This document shows, piece after piece, positions 1 through 4,927 of a stretch of DNA of 6,007 nt. This DNA is from an archaeon. Its GTDB lineage: Archaea > Nanobdellota > Nanobdellia > Pacearchaeales > UBA284. A program made the position numbers and the translations under genes. The notes under the pieces are model-generated. The model was not told the origin of the DNA. It was given only the letters and a program-made list of their open reading frames with translations, and searched no databases. The DNA is taken from positions 1 through 6,007 of the forward strand of contig JAUXAK010000032.1 in the NCBI GenBank assembly GCA_030619955.1, in the 5' to 3' direction. Numbering within the stretch: the first letter of the stretch is position 1; every line of letters begins with the position of its first letter.

Positions 1-375
1 TCTTCTTTTTTCTGGAGCTTTGTTTTTATCTTTTTCTGCAATTTTAGCATATTTATCATAAATTTCTGTGTCTGATGTAACAAAATAATCTTTAGTTCTA
101 TGATCTTCTACTGCTTGTTCAGCCATTTTCAATTTTCTTACTAAAGGAGAAATCATTGCTAAGATAACAGGAGATTCTTTAGCATGAATTAGTGCATGAC
201 AAGTTCTTGTTCCATCTTTTGAACCACCATGTAATCTCATATAAGATGCATCTCTTACACTAATAGGATATTTTGCACCTGCTTCTCTTAAAGTTATTAG
301 TTGGTTATAAAAATTTGAATAATATTCCCCAACTTTTCCAAGTCCTTCTATTTCTTGAATATTCAGTTTTGTCAT
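1..375 (-). CDS. Unrecognised protein, copy A' (N-terminal 125 codons; C-terminus beyond window edge)
   Basis: This is an open reading frame from an ATG at 375-373 that runs off the left edge without a stop. It is clearly a paralogue of the complete gene at 4928-5725: the 125 visible residues align without gaps, 102 identical, and DNA identity is 336/375. Residues 29-61 are identical in both copies and include the motifs KYPISVRDASYMRLHGGSKD and GTRTCHA. I recognise no catalytic or binding motif and no signal peptide or membrane segment, so no function is assigned. The start is supported by the ungapped alignment and by a shared TATA-like box about 32 bases upstream. It lies 62 bases downstream of the ureohydrolase stop on the same strand but probably has its own promoter. 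No frameshift or stop is visible, so it is not an obvious pseudogene. It is more acidic than its paralogue, with Glu at six sites where the other has Lys. By analogy about 140 residues lie outside the window. Confidence 0.85.
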   Translation of the reverse strand, partial: MTKLNIQEIEGLGKVGEYYSNFYNQLITLREAGAKYPISVRDASYMRLHGGSKDGTRTCHALIHAKESPVILAMISPLVRKLKMAEQAVEDHRTKDYFVTSDTEIYDKYAKIAEKDKNKAPEKRR

Positions 376-401
376 TTTATCTATCTTTCATAAGAAAAAG
401 A

Positions 402-412
402 GATTTTTAAAC
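402..412 (-). promoter_or_regulatory. TATA-like box of copy A'
   Basis: Read on the minus strand this is GTTTAAAAATC, centred about 32 bases upstream of the ATG at 375. The same position relative to the start is occupied by a better TATA box in the paralogue (5752-5762), and the DNA between box and start aligns without gaps in the two copies. Archaeal transcription normally starts about 25 bases downstream of the TATA centre, so the mRNA would carry a leader of only a few bases. Confidence 0.5.
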
Positions 413-437
413 TTTTCTATTTGTTACTATTATTAAG

Positions 438-1235
438 TCAAATCAACTCAGCTACAATCTTAGCTCCTAACTTAACTGTTAAATTATTTATATCTTTATT
501 TGGATTAATTTCTGCAATATCTGCTGCTTTTAAATTTTTTAACAAAGTAAGATGTTGTAAAAGGTAAACAAACTCACGGCTTGTCAGTCCTGCTGGTTCA
601 GTATAGCTAGTTCCTGGTGCAAACGCAGGATCAATAGCATCTATATCAATACTTAAGTATAAAGAGGAAAATTTTCTTGCTGATTCCATTATTAAATCAC
701 AAGTTTCCTTAAAATCAGAAAAAAGCTCTTTCATGAAAAAGCAGTTTATTCCTTTTTCTTTTAAAAATTTTAATTCTTCAGGATCAAGATTTCTAAGGGC
801 AATAAGAATAATATTTTTTACATCAAAACCTTGCTCAACTAAAGCTCTAATCCATTCTTCGTGAGTTGGTTCTTTCATTGGTTTCATACAATCAGCATGA
901 GCATCAAATACAATAAGGCCAGGATTTTTATTTATAGACTTAAAAGCTTTAACTAGGGGAAAGGAAATTGAATGATCTCCGCCAAGAAATAAAACAAAAT
1001 CATTTTCTTTTTTTTCTAAAAATTCTCTAGCTTTGTTAAAAATATTTTTATTTGTTTCTTCAATATTTTTATTATTAATCTGAATTTCTCTTGTTTTTAT
1101 TTCATCTGTTTTAATTTCTTTTCTTTGTTCATTTGAATAAATTTCTTTTAATGCCTGAATTATAGCATTTGGCGCTTTTTCACAACCATTTGTTTTACCA
1201 AGCCCATTTATTGCTGGAACCTTAACAACTAACAT
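438..1235 (-). CDS. Arginase/agmatinase-family ureohydrolase
   Basis: This is a 265-residue manganese-dependent ureohydrolase, a family that hydrolyses guanidino compounds (arginine, agmatine, formiminoglutamate and others), in many members releasing urea. All metal-ligand motifs are visible: GGDHS with His88, DAHAD at 111-115 (Asp111, His113, Asp115), and SIDIDAIDP with Asp197 and Asp199. The segment 195-216 fits the family's S-x-D-x-D-x3-P-x3-P-G-x7-G signature, and Glu242 in AEINP matches the glutamate that binds the guanidinium group in arginases. Length is slightly short for the family (usually about 280-320). Residues 35-75 are Lys/Glu/Asn-rich and less conserved-looking. The loop after DAHAD (DCMKPMKEPTHEEW) is not the usual HG form of agmatinases or the HGMP form of arginases, so the substrate is open; a role in agmatine and polyamine metabolism is only inferred. 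The ATG lies 20 bases after the M16 peptidase stop with no Shine-Dalgarno, so the two are probably co-transcribed. Confidence 0.9.
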   Translation of the reverse strand: MLVVKVPAINGLGKTNGCEKAPNAIIQALKEIYSNEQRKEIKTDEIKTREIQINNKNIEETNKNIFNKAREFLEKKENDFVLFLGGDHSISFPLVKAFKSINKNPGLIVFDAHADCMKPMKEPTHEEWIRALVEQGFDVKNIILIALRNLDPEELKFLKEKGINCFFMKELFSDFKETCDLIMESARKFSSLYLSIDIDAIDPAFAPGTSYTEPAGLTSREFVYLLQHLTLLKNLKAADIAEINPNKDINNLTVKLGAKIVAELI

Positions 1236-1255
1236 TTTTATTTTTATATTATTTT

Positions 1256-2449
1256 TTATTTTGGAACAAGAATTGCTGTGCTGTAGCCTTTTATTTTTGC
1301 TAATCTTTTTAAATCTTCAAGTTTAACATCATAAATTTTTTCAGGATAATCATAAAAATCTTCTGCCCTTGTTGCCATTTCCTGCAGAATTAAATTTATC
1401 GCAACCCCCTCACAAGATTCTGTATCAATCTCCCAATTACCTACTTTTTGTTCTTTTGCTTCTTCCAAGTCCCTTGCCTTGACTCTTGACATGTTTTTAA
1501 TTTCTTTAAGCACTATCTCTTTGACTTTCTTTATATTTTTCTTTTCTATTCCAGCATAAACTATACTATATCCATAGCTCTTTTCTTGTCTAAGAAAACT
1601 TTTAATTGCATAAGCCAAGCCTCTTTTTTCTCTGACTTCTTGAAATAAAACAGAAGACATCCCTTCTCCAATAATTGCATTAAAAACCTCGCTTGCATGT
1701 CTCATTTTATCAGAAAAAGAAGGCGCATGAAAACCTAATGTAAAATGTGTTTGATCTATGCTTTGTCTTTTTTCCACTAAATGCTTGTTTATTTTTGATA
1801 TTTTTATTTTTGGAAGCATCTTAAGATTAGGTTTTCCAAAATATTTTTTAGAAAGATTATCAATTTCTTTTAAATTAGCATTTCCAACAATTGAAATAAT
1901 TAAATTTTCAGGGTTATAGTACTTATGCCAGTTTACAAAATCTGGTTTTTTTAACTTAGCTATTGTTTCTTTAAGCCCAATAACAGGCATGCTAAATGGC
2001 TTGCTATATAAAAGCTCCTTGATTTTATCAAATAAATATCGTCTTGGTAAATCATGGTAAAGATCCACCTCAGATAAAATAACATTTCTTTCTTTTTCTA
2101 TATCTTTTTGACTTAATTTAGGATTAGTCACTAAATCAAAAATAATATTTGCACCAATATCAAAGTATTTTGATGGAAGCTTTGTCCAAAAACCTGTAAT
2201 TTCATCATCAGTAAATGCATTCAGGATGCCGCCAACTTTTTCTATTGAAGAAGAAATTTCTTTTGTTGTTCTTGTTTTTGTTCCTTTAAAGACAATATGC
2301 TCGAAAAAATGAGCAATGCCTTTTTTCTTTACAAGCTCATAAGCTGATCCTGCTCTTGTTGCAGTTATTATTGTTACAATAGGCAAATCTCTTTTTTCAA
2401 ATAAAATTGTTAAGCCATTTTTTTGCTTGATTTTATAAAATTCAGCCAT
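1256..2449 (-). CDS. M16-family (pitrilysin/processing-peptidase-like) zinc metallopeptidase
   Basis: This is a 397-residue insulinase-superfamily peptidase of the short M16B type, two tandem homologous domains in one chain. The inverted zinc motif HFFEH is at 47-51, with His47 and His51 as ligands and Glu50 as catalytic base. The third ligand is expected in ERNVILSEVD (120-129), most likely Glu127. The C-terminal domain carries REKRGLAYAI (273-282), which corresponds to the Arg/Tyr pair that M16 enzymes use to hold peptide substrate (Arg273, Tyr280). With an intact zinc site it should be an active peptidase, probably of short or unfolded peptides, inside the cell: no signal peptide is visible. 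The ATG at 2449 gives the usual N-terminal strand (FYKIKQKNGLTILFEKRDLP). No Shine-Dalgarno precedes it. It leads a probable two-gene unit with the ureohydrolase downstream and is separated from dph6 by 166 bases. The physiological substrate cannot be read from sequence. Confidence 0.93.
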   Translation of the reverse strand: MAEFYKIKQKNGLTILFEKRDLPIVTIITATRAGSAYELVKKKGIAHFFEHIVFKGTKTRTTKEISSSIEKVGGILNAFTDDEITGFWTKLPSKYFDIGANIIFDLVTNPKLSQKDIEKERNVILSEVDLYHDLPRRYLFDKIKELLYSKPFSMPVIGLKETIAKLKKPDFVNWHKYYNPENLIISIVGNANLKEIDNLSKKYFGKPNLKMLPKIKISKINKHLVEKRQSIDQTHFTLGFHAPSFSDKMRHASEVFNAIIGEGMSSVLFQEVREKRGLAYAIKSFLRQEKSYGYSIVYAGIEKKNIKKVKEIVLKEIKNMSRVKARDLEEAKEQKVGNWEIDTESCEGVAINLILQEMATRAEDFYDYPEKIYDVKLEDLKRLAKIKGYSTAILVPK

Positions 2450-2485
2450 TTTGTTTTGATTTTTTTGGACTTTTTTTGATTTTGC

Positions 2486-2495
2486 TTTTAAAATA
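2486..2495 (-). promoter_or_regulatory. Candidate TATA box of the M16 peptidase gene
   Basis: The minus strand reads TATTTTAAAA, centred about 41 bases upstream of the ATG at 2449, which would give a leader of about 15 bases. The spacer is so AT-rich that other boxes are possible. GTATATATTA, also on the minus strand around 2541-2550, would give a leader of about 70 bases. Confidence 0.3.
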
Positions 2496-2574
2496 GTTAA
2501 TAAAAAGGTTATTTATTAGTATCATAAACTATTTAAATTTTAATATATACCCATAAATTAGGTTTTCGACTTTC

Positions 2575-2609
2575 GGGGGGAGACAATGATTTTTTCATTG
2601 TCTTCTTTC
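2575..2609 (+). other. Strong hairpin beside a G6 run in the dph6-M16 spacer
   Basis: There is a perfect 9-base inverted repeat: AGACAATGA at 2581-2589 and TCATTGTCT at 2595-2603, with a TTTTT loop. In plus-strand RNA the stem can extend outward to 2575/2609 by pairing the G run 2575-2580 with 2604-2609, giving two G-C and four G-U pairs. On the minus strand the G-U positions become A-C mismatches, so the structure is stronger as plus-strand RNA. It lies 7 bases beyond the dph6 stop codon and could be a 3'-end element of dph6. However, the T-rich stretch expected after a terminator hairpin follows it on the plus strand (2604-2640), not on the minus strand, where CTCCCCCC follows. Confidence 0.55.
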
Positions 2610-2615
2610 TCATTC

Positions 2616-3323
2616 TTACTTCTTTTTTACTTTTTTGTTTTTATCTTTTAATTTAACTTTTTTTATAATTAAAAAATGTCTGTAAGGGCCTTGGCTTTTA
2701 ATATTAGTAACAAGTTCTATTTCTTTTTTAAAAAGAGGCATATCTAAAACAGTAGTTTCAAAATCACCACCTTCTGCTGTTAATTCAAAACCATATTTTT
2801 TACTATAATTAAGAAGCTTGTTTAACATTTTATTATCAATTTCTTTTCCTAAAATTTCTTTATCAAGACCTTCACAGCAAATCTTTATTAAGATGACTTT
2901 AAATCTATTTTTTAGTGCTTCTTTCCAGAGCTTTTCTCCATTCATTTCCCATAAAGGATTAATAACTTTTAACTTGAATTTTTTTGCAGCTTTTTCAATT
3001 CTCTTTTTTTGATAAATTGAAGCAACCCCTCCTGTAATTATGCAATCAACTTTCTCTTTAACTTGCTTTAGTTTCTTTAGTAGTTTTTCTAAATCCTGAA
3101 CTTCTTTTTCTTTTTGTGTTATGCTTTTCTGGACAATTAATGGAATTTCCAAAGATTTAGCTTGTGCTTTAATTAAAGATAAAGAAGGCTTATGAAACAT
3201 ATATGAGTCATAACCACTTGGAAGAATTGTTAAAAGATATTTTATTTTATATTGTTTTTTTGCTTTTAAAAGAGCTAGGCATGAATCCTTGCCTCCTGTA
3301 AAAAGAACAGCTGCTAATTTCAT
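2616..3323 (-). CDS. dph6: Diphthine--ammonia ligase (Dph6, DUF71 ATP-pyrophosphatase)
   Basis: This is a 235-residue cytoplasmic enzyme of the N-type ATP-pyrophosphatase superfamily. Dph6 carries out the last step of diphthamide synthesis on elongation factor 2, the ATP-dependent amidation of diphthine. The PP-loop is FTGGKDS at 8-14, right at the N-terminus as expected. Family motifs follow: TGGVASIYQKKR at 97-108, NPLW at 122-125, and EGGDFETTVLDMP at 184-196, the characteristic EGGEFET-type motif with Asp in place of the second Glu. PYR is at 213-215. Length matches archaeal single-domain members (about 220-240). The C-terminal 15 residues are a Lys-rich tail. The ATG at 3323 puts the PP-loop at its normal place, with a TATA box about 25 bases upstream. 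Diphthamide occurs in archaea and eukaryotes, which supports archaeal origin. The other diphthamide genes (dph2, dph5) are not in this window. It stands as a single gene between two spacers. Confidence 0.92.
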   Translation of the reverse strand: MKLAAVLFTGGKDSCLALLKAKKQYKIKYLLTILPSGYDSYMFHKPSLSLIKAQAKSLEIPLIVQKSITQKEKEVQDLEKLLKKLKQVKEKVDCIITGGVASIYQKKRIEKAAKKFKLKVINPLWEMNGEKLWKEALKNRFKVILIKICCEGLDKEILGKEIDNKMLNKLLNYSKKYGFELTAEGGDFETTVLDMPLFKKEIELVTNIKSQGPYRHFLIIKKVKLKDKNKKVKKK

Positions 3324-3341
3324 TTTTATGTTTTTTACTTA

Positions 3342-3350
3342 TTTTTTATA
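3342..3350 (-). promoter_or_regulatory. TATA box of dph6
   Basis: The minus strand reads TATAAAAAA within ATATAAAAAATAAG, centred 23-25 bases upstream of the ATG at 3323. With the usual archaeal spacing of about 25 bases, transcription would start at or next to the start codon, a leaderless mRNA. No Shine-Dalgarno is present, which agrees. Confidence 0.5.
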
Positions 3351-3541
3351 TTTTTGCTTTGTTTTGATTTGATTTAATTAAAAATATATTGTTTAATTAG
3401 TTTATTATTTTTTTATTTCTTGTTACTTCCCATAAATAGTATGTTTTGGCTGTTTGGAACACAAAATATAGTACTGCCTTAAAATTTATCGTTGATAAAA
3501 CTGCTTTTTTATTTGAAAAACATTTTTTCCGAAGAGAAAAG

Positions 3542-3549
3542 TTTAAAAA
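3542..3549 (+). promoter_or_regulatory. Possible TATA box of the zinc-ribbon gene
   Basis: TTTAAAAA on the plus strand, inside AAAAGTTTAAAAAC, resembles the box upstream of copy A' (AAAAGTTTAAAAATC). It is centred about 75 bases before the ATG at 3620, giving a leader of roughly 50 bases. CATAAATTG at 3590-3598, about 26 bases before the ATG, is an alternative that would make the mRNA leaderless. I cannot choose between them. Confidence 0.25.
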
Positions 3550-3619
3550 CTAATTTTAATTTTTAAAATCAGCATAAATTACTAAAAAACATAAATTGTA
3601 AAAAAGAAAAACAAAGAAA

Positions 3620-3835
3620 ATGACATTTACAGCAGGCGGTTGCCGTGATTTGCGCCACCATATGAATAATCCGAAAGTCATAGAAGCTTTTGGCAAGCTT
3701 ATAAGTGGAAGGTCTGGTTATATGCCTATAATTGAAAAAAGGCAAGAACAATTAATTTGTTCTGACTGCAAACATGCTCTTATAGGGGATGAAAAGTTTT
3801 GTCCAGAATGCGGCGCCAAAGTTGAGAAAAAATAA
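3620..3835 (+). CDS. Small zinc-ribbon protein (71 residues)
   Basis: This is a short plus-strand gene whose C-terminal half is a zinc ribbon: CSDC at 47-50 and CPEC at 61-64, ten residues apart, ending GAKVEKK. Such ribbons bind one zinc ion and commonly mediate nucleic-acid or protein contacts. The N-terminal part (1-45) is basic and polar with Cys8, His13 and His14, and contains PKVIEAFGKLISGRSG; I do not recognise it. The frame is supported by the Cys pairs, by G+C of about 39% (well above the surroundings) and by ending only 17 bases from the convergent TyrRS stop. The ATG at 3620 is the furthest upstream start, an in-frame TAA lying at 3599. Met15 (3662) is an alternative start that would drop Cys8 and the His pair. 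The opening codons are strikingly GC-rich (about 22 of the first 40 bases). No specific function is claimed; a role in translation or transcription is only a guess. Confidence 0.75.
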   Translation: MTFTAGGCRDLRHHMNNPKVIEAFGKLISGRSGYMPIIEKRQEQLICSDCKHALIGDEKFCPECGAKVEKK

Positions 3836-3852
3836 ATAAAAAGTAAAAGAAA
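3824..3852 (-). terminator. T-rich terminator of the TyrRS gene
   Basis: Directly after the TyrRS stop the minus strand is a run of T-rich blocks (CTTTTACTTTTTATTTATTTTTTC), the typical form of archaeal intrinsic termination. It reaches into the 3' end of the convergent zinc-ribbon gene, whose Lys-rich C-terminus is its complement. Confidence 0.4.
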
Positions 3853-4866
3853 CTACAAGAAATCTTTACCTAATTCTTTTAACATATCTCTATTTTTGTT
3901 AAAGTATGTTCTGACTTTAGAAAACATCTTTATTAATTCTTCAGCAAGATATTTTTTAATATCTAAAGGATGAATACTCTTATTTATGAATTCTTTTTTA
4001 AATTTATCAAAATTATCAAAAATAATATCTCCTCCAAATTTCTTTGCTCTCTCAATTTTGACCTTATTTTTAATAGGAAAAATAATATGTTGATATAGTT
4101 GTATTATTGGATTATCTTTTATAATTCCTGCAGGACAATAAGCATTATTGATTTTTTTTCTAATAGTTTCTTCAGAATCATAAACTTTAATGCTTGTTCC
4201 TGGCTCTATTGCTGACATTTTTGTTCCAGGACCTTTTAAAGAAACAATAAGAGGAGTCATAATCTCGACCCTTGACTTATAACTTATTTTAGGAAGATAT
4301 TCTCTAGCCATAGCAAAAATATGCCTCTGATCTACACCCCCTAGTTGAATATCTACATTAAGATATTGTTCATCAAGAGCTTGAAAAATAGGATAAATTA
4401 ACTCTGAAACTTTAGGATTTTTCATTCTTGTAACTTCTGAAGTAGCTCTTGTTGCTCTAGAAACTGTTAAAATCGTGGACATTTTTAAAGCATCATAAAC
4501 ATAATCTTTTTCTCTTTGAAAACTTGAACCATTAATAAATTTGGGTTTTGTTTTCCAGGGAAATCCTAATTCAAAACAAATTTTATAGTATTTTGCCCTT
4601 TTATCCATTTCTTCCCAAGAACATTTTAAGTCATCAAGTACTGCATGAATATCTGCAATAAGAATAATGTTTTTTATACCTGCTTTCTCAAAGTCAAGCA
4701 TTTTTATAAGAGGAATAAAATAACCCATATGAAAAGGCCCGGTAGTTGCTGCACCAAGATAAGCAACAGGATTTTTCTTTTTTTTAAGCAAACTTTTAAG
4801 ATCTTTATCTGTTAAGATTTCTGCTGTATTTCTCTCCACAAGATCAAACCTCTTTTGAATATCCAT
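3853..4866 (-). CDS. tyrS: Tyrosyl-tRNA synthetase, archaeal/eukaryotic type
   Basis: This 337-residue class I aminoacyl-tRNA synthetase attaches tyrosine to tRNA-Tyr in the cytoplasm. The tyrosine pocket known from Methanocaldococcus jannaschii TyrRS (Tyr32, Tyr151, Gln155, Asp158, Gln173) is retained with the same spacing: Tyr37, Tyr158, Gln162, Asp165, Gln180. This favours Tyr over the related Trp enzyme. The HIGH motif is HMGY at 46-49 and the KMSKS loop is KMSAI at 216-220, both variant. By eye the surrounding blocks (ATTGPFHMGYF, QALDEQYLNVD, GGVDQRHIF) resemble the eukaryotic enzyme more than that of M. jannaschii. Residues 242-247 (AYCPAG) and 277-314 (GGD to IKM) match the C-terminal anticodon-binding region, so the gene is complete. 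The ATG at 4866 gives the expected N-terminal helix (RFDLVERNTAEIL). No Shine-Dalgarno is present; a TATA-like box lies about 25 bases upstream. It follows copy A by 61 bases and converges on the zinc-ribbon gene. Confidence 0.93.
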   Translation of the reverse strand: MDIQKRFDLVERNTAEILTDKDLKSLLKKKKNPVAYLGAATTGPFHMGYFIPLIKMLDFEKAGIKNIILIADIHAVLDDLKCSWEEMDKRAKYYKICFELGFPWKTKPKFINGSSFQREKDYVYDALKMSTILTVSRATRATSEVTRMKNPKVSELIYPIFQALDEQYLNVDIQLGGVDQRHIFAMAREYLPKISYKSRVEIMTPLIVSLKGPGTKMSAIEPGTSIKVYDSEETIRKKINNAYCPAGIIKDNPIIQLYQHIIFPIKNKVKIERAKKFGGDIIFDNFDKFKKEFINKSIHPLDIKKYLAEELIKMFSKVRTYFNKNRDMLKELGKDFL

Positions 4867-4887
4867 AATATTATCAAGCCAGGGGCT

Positions 4888-4895
4888 TTATTAAA
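4888..4895 (-). promoter_or_regulatory. Candidate TATA box of the TyrRS gene
   Basis: The minus strand reads TTTAATAA, centred about 25 bases upstream of the ATG at 4866, compatible with leaderless transcription. Between box and gene lies a small inverted repeat, AAGCC-CCT-GGCTT (4876-4888 on the minus strand), the only GC-rich bases in the spacer; its role is unknown. Confidence 0.4.
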
Positions 4896-4902
4896 TTTTT
4901 CG

Positions 4903-4927
4903 AAATAAAATAAAAAATTAAAAAGAA
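4903..4927 (-). terminator. T-rich terminator after copy A
   Basis: Immediately after the TAG stop of copy A the minus strand reads TTCTTTTTAATTTTTTATTT and onward, a T-rich tract without a hairpin, as in archaeal intrinsic terminators. It would separate copy A from TyrRS transcription, although the 61-base gap also allows read-through. Confidence 0.4.

Larger units (their letters stand above)
3324..3619. other. 296-base AT-rich divergent spacer between dph6 and the zinc-ribbon gene
   Basis: No gene is supported here. The left end holds the dph6 promoter. TTTAATTA occurs twice (3373-3380 and 3392-3399), and the sequence around it can also pair as TAATTAAA/TTTAATTA. The segment 3424-3480 is somewhat less AT-rich (about one-third G+C). 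It is followed by a small perfect hairpin, TTTATC-GTT-GATAAA (3485-3499), and a T6 run (3505-3510). The right end holds plus-strand TATA-like sequences for the zinc-ribbon gene. A short non-coding RNA in 3410-3510 is possible but not demonstrated. Confidence 0.5.

Noticed and set aside
1..375. Copy A' as a pseudogene
   Set aside because: All 125 visible codons are open, the alignment to the intact paralogue has no gaps, and a promoter is retained. Only the part beyond the window could change this.
2559..2580. T-arm-like string (GGTTTTCGACTTTCGGGGGG) suggesting a tRNA
   Set aside because: No acceptor stem, D arm or anticodon arm can be folded around it on either strand.
2818..3012. Plus-strand open frame of 64 codons
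   Set aside because: It lies wholly antisense to the well-supported dph6 gene, and its composition (Phe/Ser/Ile-rich) is that of a Lys/Glu-rich gene read backwards.
3373..3399. TTTAATTA direct/inverted repeats as a regulator operator
   Set aside because: In DNA of this A+T content such repeats are expected by chance, and they do not overlap a convincing promoter.
3441..3482. Micro-ORF of 13 codons on the plus strand (MFWLFGTQNIVLP)
   Set aside because: Too short to distinguish from chance, with no ribosome-binding site and no homologous copy in the window.
3569..3751. Minus-strand open frame of 60 codons
   Set aside because: It is antisense to the zinc-ribbon gene, which has diagnostic CxxC pairs. 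The reverse frame shows no motif and extends into the AT-rich spacer.
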